Source: Phytopseudomonas dryadis (GTDB taxonomy: Bacteria > Pseudomonadota > Gammaproteobacteria > Pseudomonadales > Pseudomonadaceae). From it: a stretch of DNA of 64,000 nucleotides. The stretch is from positions 62,001 to 126,000 of the forward strand of contig NZ_QJUM01000013.1 of NCBI RefSeq assembly GCF_004327355.1, read 5' to 3'. Made by a program: the position numbers and the translations under genes. Each line of letters begins with the position of its first letter. Position 1 is the first letter of the stretch. The notes under the pieces are model-generated. The model did not search any database. It saw nothing but the letters and a program-made list of their open reading frames with translations, and had not been told where the DNA came from. Below are positions 37,976-48,281 of this stretch, piece by piece.

Positions 37976-38752
37976 TCAGTCTTTCCAGACTTTCCATGGC
38001 GCGCCGCTGGCCCAGGCGGTTTCCAGGGTGATCTTGTCGCGCAGTGAATCCATGCTCTGCCAGTAGCCCTTGTGGTGGTAGCTGCCGAGCATGTCGCGCT
38101 CGACCAGGCGGTCCATGGGTTCGTTTTCCCAGGTGGTCTGGTCGCCGTCGATCAGTTCGAACACTTCCGGCTCGCAGACGAAGAAACCGCCATTGATCAG
38201 GCCGCCGTCCGCGGCGCCTTTCTCGCGGAAGGCTTCCACCTGGGTGAGCTGTTCGTTCAGGCGCAGGGCGCCGTAACGCCCTGGCTGGGTGACGGCGGTG
38301 AGGGTGCACCAGCGTTTGGAGGCCTTGTGCGCCTCGACCAGTTGGCGAATGTCGACGTCGCTGACACCATCGCCGTAGGTCAGGCAGAAGGGTTCGTCGC
38401 AGAGCAGGCGCATGGCGCGCTTGAGACGCCCGCCGGTCATCGAGTCCGCACCGGTATCGAGGACGGTGACGCGCCAGTCTTCGCTGACGCTCTCCAGCCA
38501 GTCGATGGCGCCGGTTTTCAGGTCGATGCTGTAGTCGGTGCGTTGCGCGCGATAGTTGAGAAAGTAGTCGCGGATGTAATCGACCTTGTAGCCGCCCAGG
38601 ACCACGAAGTCGTTGAAGCCATGGTGCGCGTACATCTTCATGATGTGCCAGATGATCGGCCGGCCGCCGACCTCGACCATCGGCTTGGGCCGGATGGCCG
38701 TCTCCTCGCTCAAGCGTGTGCCAAAGCCGCCCGCGAATATTGCAACCTTCAT
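37976..38752 (-). CDS. rfbF: glucose-1-phosphate cytidylyltransferase
   Basis: 258 residues, full length. N-terminal IFAGGFGTRLSEETAIRPKPMVEVGGRPIIWHIM is the CDP-glucose synthase signature, with YGDGVSDVDI for Mg and NGGFFVCEPEVFELIDGD downstream. It makes CDP-glucose, the entry to 3,6-dideoxy and branched sugars. The next enzyme normally needed, CDP-glucose 4,6-dehydratase, is not found in the window. The ATG at 38752 starts at the first beta strand; a much longer frame upstream is not coding. Confidence 0.94.
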   Translation of the reverse strand: MKVAIFAGGFGTRLSEETAIRPKPMVEVGGRPIIWHIMKMYAHHGFNDFVVLGGYKVDYIRDYFLNYRAQRTDYSIDLKTGAIDWLESVSEDWRVTVLDTGADSMTGGRLKRAMRLLCDEPFCLTYGDGVSDVDIRQLVEAHKASKRWCTLTAVTQPGRYGALRLNEQLTQVEAFREKGAADGGLINGGFFVCEPEVFELIDGDQTTWENEPMDRLVERDMLGSYHHKGYWQSMDSLRDKITLETAWASGAPWKVWKD

Positions 38753-38940
38753 GCTGAGATCCCCCATGACGTATGACGTTCGCCGCCTGCCGCGTGAAAA
38801 CGGACGGGCGCTCTTCCTGCGGGCCGGACTGCGGCCGCTGTTGCCGTCGGTCGTTGCTCCTTGCAGGACTCTGGCCCGCGAGACCGTGAAACGGTTTCCC
38901 GGAAGTGGGCCTTGCCGGCCCGGTGCAACTGCCGGAATCC

Positions 38941-39987
38941 CTAGCGGGATTGCCAGCGAAGGTCTTCGGACAGGCGCCCGCTGGCGATATGGCCTTGCAG
39001 GACGTGCAGGCGCATGAGCGGCGATGTGCGGAATGTCGTGTCGACGAAGTTCATACCCGTGAGACCGTCGATCAATTTGCTGATCGACCTCGACAGCGTC
39101 ATCCGAGGCTGGTGGTGGGGGGCGAGCTGGGCGAACAGGCTGAAGTCGACCTGGTAGGAGCGACTGTCGACCGGTGCGTCGGTATTGATGCTGACCTGGG
39201 TGCCGGGCAGGGCCTCGGCCACGGCGGCGGCGAGGTCGCGTACCTGGTGATTGCGTTCGTTGCTGCCGGTGTTGACGCGCAGCACCCGGCCGCCGTTGCC
39301 GGCACCGCGCTGGATGGCCCAGTCGATGGCGCGGGCCATGTCGGCCACATCGATCAGCGGCCGCCACGGCGAACCATCGCTGAGCACGCTGATGCGGCCT
39401 TCGCTGAGGGCGCCGGCGACGAAATCGTTGAGCACCAGGTCCAGGCGCAGACGATCGGACATGCCGCAGGCCGTGGCGAAGCGCAGGCTGGTGATGACCA
39501 TGTCGCCATCGATATCGGCCAGCGCATCCTCGGCGCCGATCTTGGAGCGGGCGTAGGCGGTCATGGGCGCGACCGGATCGCTTTCGCGGCGCGGCCCGCC
39601 GAGCGCCACGCCGTAGATGCTGCAACTGGAGGCGAAGACGAAGTTGCCTACGCCGGCGCGCGCAGCGGCCCTGGCGATGGCGATGGTCGCGTCCTGGTTG
39701 ATCGCTTCGGTCACGCTGGCGAAGCGATCGCCCATGGGGTCGTTGGAGACCGCGGCCAGTTGCACCACCGCGTCGTAGCCCTCGAGCCTCTGCGCCGACA
39801 GGTCGCGCACGTCACCGAAGAACTGCTGGGTCAGCAGGCTCTCGGGCAGGGTGCTGGCATTGGTGAGGCAATGGGCGAAATAGGCGTTGTCGAAACCATG
39901 CACGGTTGCCGATGGGTGGCGGCTGGTCAGCTCGCGAATCACGGCGGGGCCGACATAACCCATGTTGCCAATAACGAGAATCTTCAT
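38941..39987 (-). CDS. NAD-dependent sugar epimerase/dehydratase (extended SDR)
   Basis: 348 residues. N-terminal ILVIGNMGYVGPAVIREL, VVQLAAVSNDPMGD, FASSCSIYG and the catalytic YARSKIGAEDAL, i.e. Tyr-x3-Lys intact. The glycine motif GNMGYVG fits extended SDRs. Function within the CDP-sugar set is uncertain: it could be the dehydratase, an epimerase or a 4-reductase; the usual CDP-glucose 4,6-dehydratase signature is not evident. It precedes rfbF by 188 bp. The ATG at 39987 has AAGGAAGG upstream. Confidence 0.85.
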   Translation of the reverse strand: MKILVIGNMGYVGPAVIRELTSRHPSATVHGFDNAYFAHCLTNASTLPESLLTQQFFGDVRDLSAQRLEGYDAVVQLAAVSNDPMGDRFASVTEAINQDATIAIARAAARAGVGNFVFASSCSIYGVALGGPRRESDPVAPMTAYARSKIGAEDALADIDGDMVITSLRFATACGMSDRLRLDLVLNDFVAGALSEGRISVLSDGSPWRPLIDVADMARAIDWAIQRGAGNGGRVLRVNTGSNERNHQVRDLAAAVAEALPGTQVSINTDAPVDSRSYQVDFSLFAQLAPHHQPRMTLSRSISKLIDGLTGMNFVDTTFRTSPLMRLHVLQGHIASGRLSEDLRWQSR

Positions 39988-40575
39988 AACGCCTTCCTTG
40001 TGCCGTCTAGGGACTGTTGCCGCGCACGAGTGGCGATCCGCCAGGCGGACACGCCAGGAATGCCGTTTTCTGTGCCTCAACGCTGTGAGGCTTTTCGCGC
40101 AAACCCGCAGGATCGGGTTCGTGTTTACCGCGCTTGCTGCGTTCTCGACGCTCAGGTACGGCTTGTGCCAGGACTTCTGGAGCGTTCTGGCGCGGGTCCG
40201 CTGGTGAGGCGCAGGCTGTGTTGAAGAAAATGTCGTGTCCCGTGCTCTGCCTTGCGGCAAAACACGTTCCGGTATGACCGGCAGCAGATCCTGGAACCTG
40301 GTACCGCAAACCATCGACCGGACAGATAGTATGCTTTCGTCAAAAAAATGTTTATTTTCCTGATGAATGGAATTTAAAACTATAAATAATTGAATTTTAA
40401 ATATTTTTATTATTTTTGTGTTGATTGTGCATGATTTTACTGAGATTGGTTTTCATCTGTGGGATACCGTCTGGCGGAATTTCTGGCGACAGACGGCATG
40501 CCGCCTATTGTGACCGGCGGCTTGCGCGACTATCGAGGGTGAAACTGCAGAAAAACGCCGTCCTGGCGAAGCTGA
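39988..40575. other. intergenic region with AT-rich block at 40320-40440
   Basis: About 590 bp with no supported gene. At 40320-40440 the sequence is almost entirely A and T (runs such as AATTTTAAATATTTTTATTATTTTTG), unlike the rest of the window. Such blocks are favoured by H-NS-like MvaT/MvaU proteins and often mark transferred regions; it lies at one edge of the polysaccharide block. Confidence 0.65.
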
Positions 40576-41550
40576 TCAGTCCGTTTTGCGTTGTACGTCA
40601 GGGTTGGCCAGGGTACAGGGTTGATCGGAGAAGAACGCCAGAATATTGGCGAATGCATCGCCGAAGTACAGCTCATACCCTTCGCGCTCGACATAGCCGA
40701 GGTGAGGCGTACACAGCACCCGGGGGTGTTGCAGCAGCGGATGTCCGCTATCCGTCAGCGGTTCCTGTTCGAACACGTCGAGCGCGGCATAGCCCGGGCG
40801 ACCCAGGTTCAGACCATCGAGCAGGGCGCCAGGGGTGATCAATTCGGCGCGACTGGTGTTGACCAGCAGGGCGGATGGCTTCATCCGGGCCAGGTCTTCG
40901 GCCGTGACCAGGTGGCGTGTGGCGTCGGCCAGGCGCAGGTGCAGGCTGAGTACGTCGGCCTCGGCAAAGAATGCCTGGCGCGAGGTCGCCGCACGGTGCC
41001 CATCGCCTTCGGCGGCCGCGCGCGAGGTTTCGCTGCCCCATACCAGTACCGGCATCTCGAACGCCTGGGCATAGCGCGCCAGGCGCTGGCCGATCTTGCC
41101 GTAGCCCCAGATACCCAGGGTCTGCCCGTACAGGCGCTGGCCCAGGTTGACCTGCCATTGTCCGGCATACAGGCCCTGTATGGCCGGCAGCAACTGGCGC
41201 CGGGCGTTGAGGATCAGGGCCCAGGTCAGCTCGGCCGGGGCGATGGGCGAACCGCGACCTTCCATGACCGCTACCCCATGGCGGGTGCAGGCGGCGAGAT
41301 CCAGGTGCGCGGCAACCTTGCCGGTCTGGCTGATCAGCTTCAGCCGCGGCAGGCGCGCCAGCAGCTCCTCGCCAACCAGGGTGCGTTCGCGGGTCAGCAC
41401 CAGCGCATCGGCGTCGGCGAAGCGTTCGGCCAGTTGCGCCACATCCGCCACGGCATCGTGGTAGAGGCTGACGCGGTGATCGCGCAGGGTGGCGAAGCAA
41501 TCGAGGGTGCGGATGACGTTCTGGTAGTCGTCGGGAATGACGATATGCAT
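40576..41550 (-). CDS. D-2-hydroxyacid dehydrogenase family protein
   Basis: 324 residues. NAD-binding motif GIWGYGKIGQRLARYAQAF, then the signature VNTSRAELI with the catalytic Arg, DVFEQEPL with the Glu, and TPHLGY with the His. These enzymes reduce 2-keto acids or act on phosphoglycerate-like substrates; the exact substrate is not readable. The ATG at 41550 starts MHIVIPDDYQ; another ATG four codons upstream (41562) is possible. Transcribed alone, divergently from the membrane acyltransferase-like gene. Confidence 0.88.
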   Translation of the reverse strand: MHIVIPDDYQNVIRTLDCFATLRDHRVSLYHDAVADVAQLAERFADADALVLTRERTLVGEELLARLPRLKLISQTGKVAAHLDLAACTRHGVAVMEGRGSPIAPAELTWALILNARRQLLPAIQGLYAGQWQVNLGQRLYGQTLGIWGYGKIGQRLARYAQAFEMPVLVWGSETSRAAAEGDGHRAATSRQAFFAEADVLSLHLRLADATRHLVTAEDLARMKPSALLVNTSRAELITPGALLDGLNLGRPGYAALDVFEQEPLTDSGHPLLQHPRVLCTPHLGYVEREGYELYFGDAFANILAFFSDQPCTLANPDVQRKTD

Positions 41551-41748
41551 GGCAGGCTCCAAGGCGGTTCAGGCGCCTCGCGGCGCCTGTGGATATCAGC
41601 CGGCGCTCCGGGCACCGCCTGTGGCGAGCCCGGCAGAGGCGCCAGATCGGCAAGGCTGTCAGCGATGCCCCGTGCCACGATGGTAGTCGATCCGCGGAGG
41701 TGCATGGCAGGGCGAGGGCGATAAGGGCTGGGCTGGCAAGAGCGGATT

Positions 41749-41761
41749 GTTATATCATAAC
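41749..41761. promoter_or_regulatory. candidate Zur-like operator
   Basis: GTTATATCATAAC is a GTTAT-N3-ATAAC palindrome, the core pattern of Zur boxes. It lies 58 bp before the acyltransferase-like start and 199 bp before the dehydrogenase start. A short AT palindrome can arise by chance, so this is tentative. Confidence 0.4.
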
Positions 41762-41818
41762 GATTCGTTCTATCGGGCGGACTCACCTGTCTGCCCGGCT
41801 TCCTGCTCTGGATATGCC

Positions 41819-42982
41819 ATGACTCCTGCCAACCTGCCTGCTTCGCCTTCCTTGCGACTCACCTCCATCGACGCCCTGCGCGGCCTGGTGATCCTGTTCA
41901 TGCTCCTCGATCACGTGCGCGAGACCTTCTTCCTGCACCGTCAGGTGCTCGATCCCATGGATATCGCCAGCACCGAGCCCACGCTGTTCTTCAGCCGTAC
42001 CCTGGCGCATCTGTGTGCGCCGGTGTTCATCTTCCTCACCGGCCTGTCGGCCTTCCTGTACGGCGAAAAGCAGGGCGGCAAGGCCGCGGTAGGCGCCTTC
42101 CTGTTCAAGCGTGGGCTGTTCCTGATCGTGCTGGAGTTGACCCTGGTGAACTTCGCCTGGACCTTCCAGTTCCCGCCCACGGTGATCTACCTGCAGGTGA
42201 TCTGGGCCATCGGCCTGAGCATGCTGGCGCTATCGGCGCTGGTGTGGCTGCCGCGTGCCGGGCTGATCGCCCTGGGTGTGCTGCTGGTGGCCGGGCACAA
42301 CCTGCTCGATGGCCTGCATTTCGCCGCCGGTTCGGCCATGCACGTGCCCTGGGCGATCCTGCATGACCGTGGCTGGCTGGAGGTATCCGAGCACCTGCGC
42401 CTGCGCACGTCCTACCCGCTGCTGCCGTGGATCGGCGTGATCGCCCTGGGCTATGCCGCCGGCGACTGGTTCGCCCGCGGCAGCGACGCGGCCGTGCGCC
42501 AGCGTCGGTTGCTGAACTGGGGCCTGGGTGCCTTGCTGGTGTTCGTCGTGGTACGTGCCGGCAACGGCTATGGCGAGAAAAGCTGGGCAGTGGGCGATTC
42601 CGCCCTGCAAACCCTGATGAGCATCCTCAACATCACCAAGTATCCGCCATCGCTGGCTTTTCTCGCCTTGACCCTGGGCCTTGGCCTGCTCCTGCTGCTG
42701 GCGTTCGAACGCCGCCAGGGCAGTGCCTGGCTGAAGGTGCTGACGGTCTATGGCGGTGCGCCGATGTTCTTCTATCTGCTGCACCTCTACGTGCTCAAGC
42801 TGCTGTACCTGGCGGCGCTGGCGATCTGGGGCCGCAATCAGGGCGATTATTTCGGTTTCGATTCGATCACCGGCATCTGGCTGTGCTCGCTGCTGCTGGC
42901 GGCGGCGCTGTATCCGCCGGTGCACTGGTTCGCCGCGCTCAAGGCGCGGCGGCGCGACCTGACCTGGCTGCGATATCTCTGA
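41819..42982 (+). CDS. DUF1624/HGSNAT-like membrane protein
   Basis: 387 residues with about ten hydrophobic segments. The N-terminal SIDALRGLVILFMLLDHVRE is the signature of the DUF1624 (heparan-alpha-glucosaminide N-acetyltransferase-like) family, and FYLLHLYVLKLLY near residue 320 matches the acyltransferase superfamily. It may transfer acyl groups to an extracytoplasmic glycan, but no acceptor is known. The ATG at 41819 directly precedes the conserved start. A possible Zur box sits upstream. Confidence 0.85.
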   Translation: MTPANLPASPSLRLTSIDALRGLVILFMLLDHVRETFFLHRQVLDPMDIASTEPTLFFSRTLAHLCAPVFIFLTGLSAFLYGEKQGGKAAVGAFLFKRGLFLIVLELTLVNFAWTFQFPPTVIYLQVIWAIGLSMLALSALVWLPRAGLIALGVLLVAGHNLLDGLHFAAGSAMHVPWAILHDRGWLEVSEHLRLRTSYPLLPWIGVIALGYAAGDWFARGSDAAVRQRRLLNWGLGALLVFVVVRAGNGYGEKSWAVGDSALQTLMSILNITKYPPSLAFLALTLGLGLLLLLAFERRQGSAWLKVLTVYGGAPMFFYLLHLYVLKLLYLAALAIWGRNQGDYFGFDSITGIWLCSLLLAAALYPPVHWFAALKARRRDLTWLRYL

Positions 42983-43099
42983 GCCGGGCGTATCGCCTGG
43001 CGCTGTGGCCGCTCGGCCGCCCGTCGGGCCGGGCGAACGCCCGGGTCGTTGTTCCAGTCGGTTGTTTGACCCGCAGTTGAATAGACAGGAGCAAGCACC

Positions 43100-43426
43100 A
43101 TGGCCACATTCGATGATCAGTCCCAGCGTCCCACGAGCAATGTGCAGGGATGGGAGCGGGCGCTCTCCATCGGCAGCGGCATCGCCATGGCCCGTACCGG
43201 GCTCAAGCGCGGCGGGGTGATCGGCCTGTGCCGCGCAGCCTTCGGCGGCCTGTTGCTGGCGCGTGGGCTGTCCGGCCATTGCCGTGTCAAACGTGTGCTG
43301 GACGACGCACGCGCCCTGCGTCCGGAAGTGGACAAGGCCGCCGCGACCATCGAGCGACTGGAGGCCCGGGTGGCCGCGCAGGTCACCTCGACCGCGGCGG
43401 CGAATCAGGGCAAGAACGGGGTATAG
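43100..43426 (+). CDS. DUF2892-type small membrane protein
   Basis: 108 residues. NVQGWERALSIGSGIAMARTGLKRGG followed by a hydrophobic pair of helices to about residue 62 (GLLLARGLSGHCRVKRVL) fits the DUF2892 membrane module. The rest (65-108) is a soluble helix rich in Ala and Glu. Function is unknown. It is followed within 4 bp by the DUF2188 gene, so the two are probably co-expressed. Confidence 0.8.
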   Translation: MATFDDQSQRPTSNVQGWERALSIGSGIAMARTGLKRGGVIGLCRAAFGGLLLARGLSGHCRVKRVLDDARALRPEVDKAAATIERLEARVAAQVTSTAAANQGKNGV

Positions 43427-43430
43427 CGCC

Positions 43431-43655
43431 GTGGATCGCTATCACATCGTGCCTGTCGAGGTCGGCTGGGCGTTCCAGCGCGATGGCGCGGAGCAGGCCG
43501 CCAAGGTCACCGAAACCCGGGAAGAACTGCTGCGCCTGATGCCGGTGTATATGGCCGGCAAGGACGGCACCCTGATTCTGCACCGGGCCGATGGCTCGGT
43601 GGAGCGCGAGCTCAGCTATCCGTCCGAGATCGACCCCTTCGCCACGCCCGAGTGA
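43431..43655 (+). CDS. DUF2188 domain protein
   Basis: 74 residues from a GTG start at 43431: YHIVPVEVGWAFQRDGAEQAAKVTETREELL, then GTLILHRADGSVERELSYP. This is the DUF2188 pattern (short paired-strand repeat, GW...RDG...LILH..DG.V). Function unknown; such proteins often appear with stress-related genes. It is too short and started by a non-ATG codon, so it would be easily missed. Confidence 0.85.
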   Translation: MDRYHIVPVEVGWAFQRDGAEQAAKVTETREELLRLMPVYMAGKDGTLILHRADGSVERELSYPSEIDPFATPE

Positions 43656-43708
43656 AACCCGCTGCACAGGCCCACTGCTGATCAGATAGGGTTTTGCCGG
43701 AGCAAGAG

Positions 43709-43819
43709 CGGCAAACCGCCGCCGGTGCAGGGGCGTCGACCTCGGTGCGATGCGAGGGTGGCCATGCTGCAAAAATCGCGATATGGCCACGCTTCGCCGC
43801 GAGGTCGCGGCTCCTGCAG
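43709..43819 (-). repeat. REPIN unit, inverted copy of 10549-10777
   Basis: Reverse complement reads CAGGAGCCGCGACCTCGCGG, then GTGGCCAT and a GGTCGACGCCCCTGC end, matching the two tandem units near 10.6 kb with several changes. It fills much of the gap between the DUF2188 and thioredoxin-like genes. Confidence 0.75.
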
Positions 43820-43906
43820 GGCCAGGGCAAACCTGCATAGGCCGGCCTTGGCGTCTGCTCACAGGCGCCAAGGCCGTTCTGCTGCATCACCGAACAGGAG
43901 AAAGGC

Positions 43907-44233
43907 ATGCTCACCCGATACAGCGCAAGCGCGCCCAGCCTGGCCGAGGTCGAAGCCCGGCCGGGCCTGACCCTGGTCGAATTCGGCACTGACAGCTGCG
44001 GACACTGCCAGGCTGTGCAGCCGCTGCTGGCCAAGGTCTTCGCCGACTACCCGGAGGTTGGCCACCTGAAGCTCGAGGACGGCAGCGGCCGGCCCCTGGG
44101 GCGGTCCTTTCAGGTCAAGCTGTGGCCCACGCTGATCTTCCTGCGTAACGGCCAGGAGGTCACCCGCCTGGTGCGTCCCACGGGCCTGAGCCCCATCGAG
44201 GAAGCCTTCGAGCAACTGACCGGCGAGGGCTGA
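43907..44233 (+). CDS. thioredoxin-like protein
   Basis: 108 residues, thioredoxin fold. TLVEFGTDSCGHCQAVQPLLAKVF has a CGHC active site (Cys32 and Cys35) instead of the CGPC of thioredoxin, and KLWPTLIFLRNGQEV carries the cis-Pro. The CGHC pair is usual in protein disulfide isomerases. No signal peptide, so it acts in the cytoplasm. Probably a reductase for a stress or redox target. Confidence 0.9.
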   Translation: MLTRYSASAPSLAEVEARPGLTLVEFGTDSCGHCQAVQPLLAKVFADYPEVGHLKLEDGSGRPLGRSFQVKLWPTLIFLRNGQEVTRLVRPTGLSPIEEAFEQLTGEG

Positions 44234-44309
44234 ACGGCTCATCGTTTACTCTGAATTTTCCCGGCGTCGATTCACTCCACTGCAGTGAACCAACCAATCG
44301 GAGAAGACC

Positions 44310-44753
44310 ATGAGCAAGCCCAGGCAACCCGTGACGCCCGCGGAGATCGACGATACCGAAGACCGCATGGGCTCCATCGAGCCACTGGATTTCAGTGAGC
44401 GTGGCGATGAGCGCCAGGGGCGTATCGGTGACCGCCGTCCGCTGGACGAAGTCCGCGAGCAGTATCCGGACGAGCGGGTGCGCGAGGCCGGCATGAGCGG
44501 TGGCGAAACCCTGAGCAGCGGCCGCCACGAGGACGGTGTCGATCTCGATGACCTGAGCCCTGAGACCCTGATCGATGAAAGCGGCGCGCGCTCGCCCTTC
44601 GAACGGGGCGGGGACGGGCCCGCCGATCAGGATCTGAGCATCGTCGAGGGCGACGATATCGGCGCCGGGCAAGGGCTCGACGAAGCCGAGCTGGCCAGGA
44701 AGCGGCCTCTCGATGGCCAGCCATGGGATGGCGAGGCCGACGACCAGGACTGA
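44310..44753 (+). CDS. acidic conserved protein (HPr-related annotation in pseudomonads)
   Basis: 147 residues, very rich in Asp, Glu, Gly and Arg, no membrane segment. Similar proteins are commonly labelled HPr-related in Pseudomonas genomes but I see no PTS HPr phosphorylation motif. The first half contains MGSIEPLDFSERGDERQGRIG; the second half ends WDGEADDQD. Probably intrinsically disordered. Function unknown. Confidence 0.7.
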   Translation: MSKPRQPVTPAEIDDTEDRMGSIEPLDFSERGDERQGRIGDRRPLDEVREQYPDERVREAGMSGGETLSSGRHEDGVDLDDLSPETLIDESGARSPFERGGDGPADQDLSIVEGDDIGAGQGLDEAELARKRPLDGQPWDGEADDQD

Positions 44754-44844
44754 CGTCCGTGCGGGCCGGGAGCCCGTTCTCTCTCGGCCTGATGCTTTCC
44801 AATGCCCGTTCATGGCTCGTCGTTTGACAGGTTGCACATGCAGG

Positions 44845-44866
44845 TTTACCTTTACGTAAAGGTAAA
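44845..44866. promoter_or_regulatory. palindromic operator of the liu operon
   Basis: A perfect 22 bp palindrome of TTTACC and GGTAAA arms around TTTACGTAAA. It lies 16 bp before liuR; TTGACA at 44824 could serve as a -35 box. It is the expected position for MerR-type LiuR autoregulation and liu control. Confidence 0.75.
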
Positions 44867-44881
44867 GAAAGGGAGCGGCGA

Positions 44882-45268
44882 ATGCCCAGCACATACAGCA
44901 TCTCGGATCTGGCCCGCTCGCTCGACGTGACGCCGCGCACCATTCGCTTCTATGAGGAGCAGGGCATGCTGGCGCCACAGCGGCGCGGCCAGGAGCGCAT
45001 CTATTCGCCGCGGGATCTGGTGACGCTCAAGCTGATCCTGCGCGGCAAGCGCATCGGCTTTTCCCTGGCCGAGTGCAAGGAGCTCATCGACCTGTACGAT
45101 CCGGCAGGCGGCAATCGCAAGCAGCTCGAGCACTTTCTGCAAAAGATCGCTGCACGCCGGGAGCAGCTCGAACAGCAGATGCTCGATATCCGGCAGATGC
45201 AGCTCGAACTCGATACCGCCGAAGAACGTTGCCTGACCGCCATGAAAGCGATCGCCGTGGCTTCCTGA
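44882..45268 (+). CDS. liuR: MerR-family regulator of leucine/isovalerate catabolism
   Basis: 128 residues. N-terminal MerR winged-helix: [41 protein letters not shown], followed by a helical dimerisation region from about 70. No effector-type Cys cluster, as expected for LiuR. It precedes liuABCDE in the same orientation and has a perfect palindrome upstream, so it most likely represses or activates the operon depending on an acyl-CoA ligand. ATG 44882 with GGGAGCGGCGA upstream. Confidence 0.93.
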   Translation: MPSTYSISDLARSLDVTPRTIRFYEEQGMLAPQRRGQERIYSPRDLVTLKLILRGKRIGFSLAECKELIDLYDPAGGNRKQLEHFLQKIAARREQLEQQMLDIRQMQLELDTAEERCLTAMKAIAVAS

Positions 45269-45317
45269 AACCGTCATTACCCGCCATCCAACAACTATAA
45301 GAATGGGGAGTCGTTAC

Positions 45318-46502
45318 ATGAGCATCAGCCTGCCTGGCCTGAATTTCTTCCTCGGCGAGGACATCGACCTGCTGCGCGACGCGGTCGCCGCTTTCGCCGC
45401 CAGGGAGATCGCCCCGCGTGCCGCCGAGGCCGATCGCCACGACCAGTTCCCCATGGATCTGTGGCGCAAGTTCGGCGACATGGGCCTGCTCGGCCTGACC
45501 GTCGGCGAGGAGTACGGCGGCGCTGGCATGGGCTATTTGGCGCACATGGTCGCCATGGAGGAAATCTCCCGTGCCGCCGGCGGCATCGGCCTGTCCTATG
45601 CGGCCCACTCCAACCTCTGCGTGAACCAGATCAACCGCAACGGCAGCGAGGCGCAGAAACGCCGTTTCCTGCCGCGGCTGATCAGTGGCGAACATATCGG
45701 CGCACTGGCCATGAGCGAGCCCAATGCCGGTTCCGATGTGCTGTCCATGAAGCTGCGCGCGGACAGGCAGGGCGACCGCTACCTGCTCAACGGCAGCAAG
45801 ATGTGGATCACCAACGGCCCCGATTGCGATGTGCTGGTGGTCTACACCAAGACCGACCTGGCGGCCGGCGCCAAGGGCATGACCGCCTTCATCGTGGAAA
45901 AGGGCGCGCAAGGCTTCAGCGTGGCGCAGAAGCTCGACAAGCTGGGCATGCGCGGCTCGCACACCGGCGAGCTGGTGTTCCAGGACGTGGAAATCGCCGA
46001 AGAGAACGTACTCGGCGGCGTCGGCGAGGGCGTCAAGGTGCTGATGAGCGGCCTGGACTACGAACGCGCGGTGCTGTCCGGCGGCCCGCTCGGGCTGATG
46101 CAGGCGGCGATGGACGTGGTGGTGCCCTATATCCACGCGCGCAGGCAGTTCGGCCAGAGCATCGGCGAGTTCCAGCTGATCCAGGGCAAGCTCGCCGACA
46201 TGTACACCACCCAGCAGGCCTGCCGCGCCTACCTGTATGCCGTGGGCCGGCAGCTCGACGCCTTGGGCAGCGGCCATGTGCGCCAGGTTCGCAAGGACTG
46301 CGCCGGGGTCATCCTCTATGCCGCGGAGAAGGCCACCTGGCTGGCGGGCGAGGCGATCCAGATCCTCGGCGGCAACGGCTATATCAATGAATTCCCGGTC
46401 GGGCGCCTGTGGCGCGACGCCAAACTCTACGAGATCGGCGCCGGCACCAGCGAGATCCGCCGCATGCTGATCGGCCGCGAGCTGTTCGACGAAACCAAAT
46501 AA
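45318..46502 (+). CDS. liuA: isovaleryl-CoA dehydrogenase
   Basis: 394 residues, acyl-CoA dehydrogenase fold. [16 protein letters not shown] and [19 protein letters not shown] are the family signatures. The sequence [27 protein letters not shown] closes the C-terminus. The start ATG 45318 follows GGGGAG. It oxidises isovaleryl-CoA to 3-methylcrotonyl-CoA, the substrate of LiuB/LiuD downstream. Confidence 0.96.
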   Translation: MSISLPGLNFFLGEDIDLLRDAVAAFAAREIAPRAAEADRHDQFPMDLWRKFGDMGLLGLTVGEEYGGAGMGYLAHMVAMEEISRAAGGIGLSYAAHSNLCVNQINRNGSEAQKRRFLPRLISGEHIGALAMSEPNAGSDVLSMKLRADRQGDRYLLNGSKMWITNGPDCDVLVVYTKTDLAAGAKGMTAFIVEKGAQGFSVAQKLDKLGMRGSHTGELVFQDVEIAEENVLGGVGEGVKVLMSGLDYERAVLSGGPLGLMQAAMDVVVPYIHARRQFGQSIGEFQLIQGKLADMYTTQQACRAYLYAVGRQLDALGSGHVRQVRKDCAGVILYAAEKATWLAGEAIQILGGNGYINEFPVGRLWRDAKLYEIGAGTSEIRRMLIGRELFDETK

Positions 46503-46576
46503 AGTCGCTGGAGGCTTGAGGCTGAAGGCTGGACGGAAAGCGGCCACAGTCCTCGTCTAGCCTCCGGCATATGGCG
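46503..46576. repeat. REP-like hairpin between liuA and liuB
   Basis: Tandem GAGGCTTGAGGCTGAAGGCTGG and the inverted CCTCGTCTAGCCTCCGG ends form a stem in the liuA-liuB gap. Similar hairpins occur at 48202-48273 and 56318-56402, and likely tune mRNA stability within the operon. Motifs are approximate. Confidence 0.55.
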
Positions 46577-46593
46577 CTTTTTTCGAGGCTTCT

Positions 46594-48201
<1,608 letters not shown>

Positions 48202-48273
48202 AGCCGCAAGCTACAAGCCGCAAGCTGTTCTGCGTTTTCTTGCCGCTTGTAGCTTGAAGCTTGCAGCTCAAGG
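48202..48273. repeat. REP-like hairpin between liuB and liuC
   Basis: AGCTACAAGCCGCAAGCT and its inverse GCCGCTTGTAGCTTGAAGCT form a strong stem-loop in the 80 bp gap. It could stabilise the upstream message. Confidence 0.65.
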
Positions 48274-48281
48274 GGATTTCT

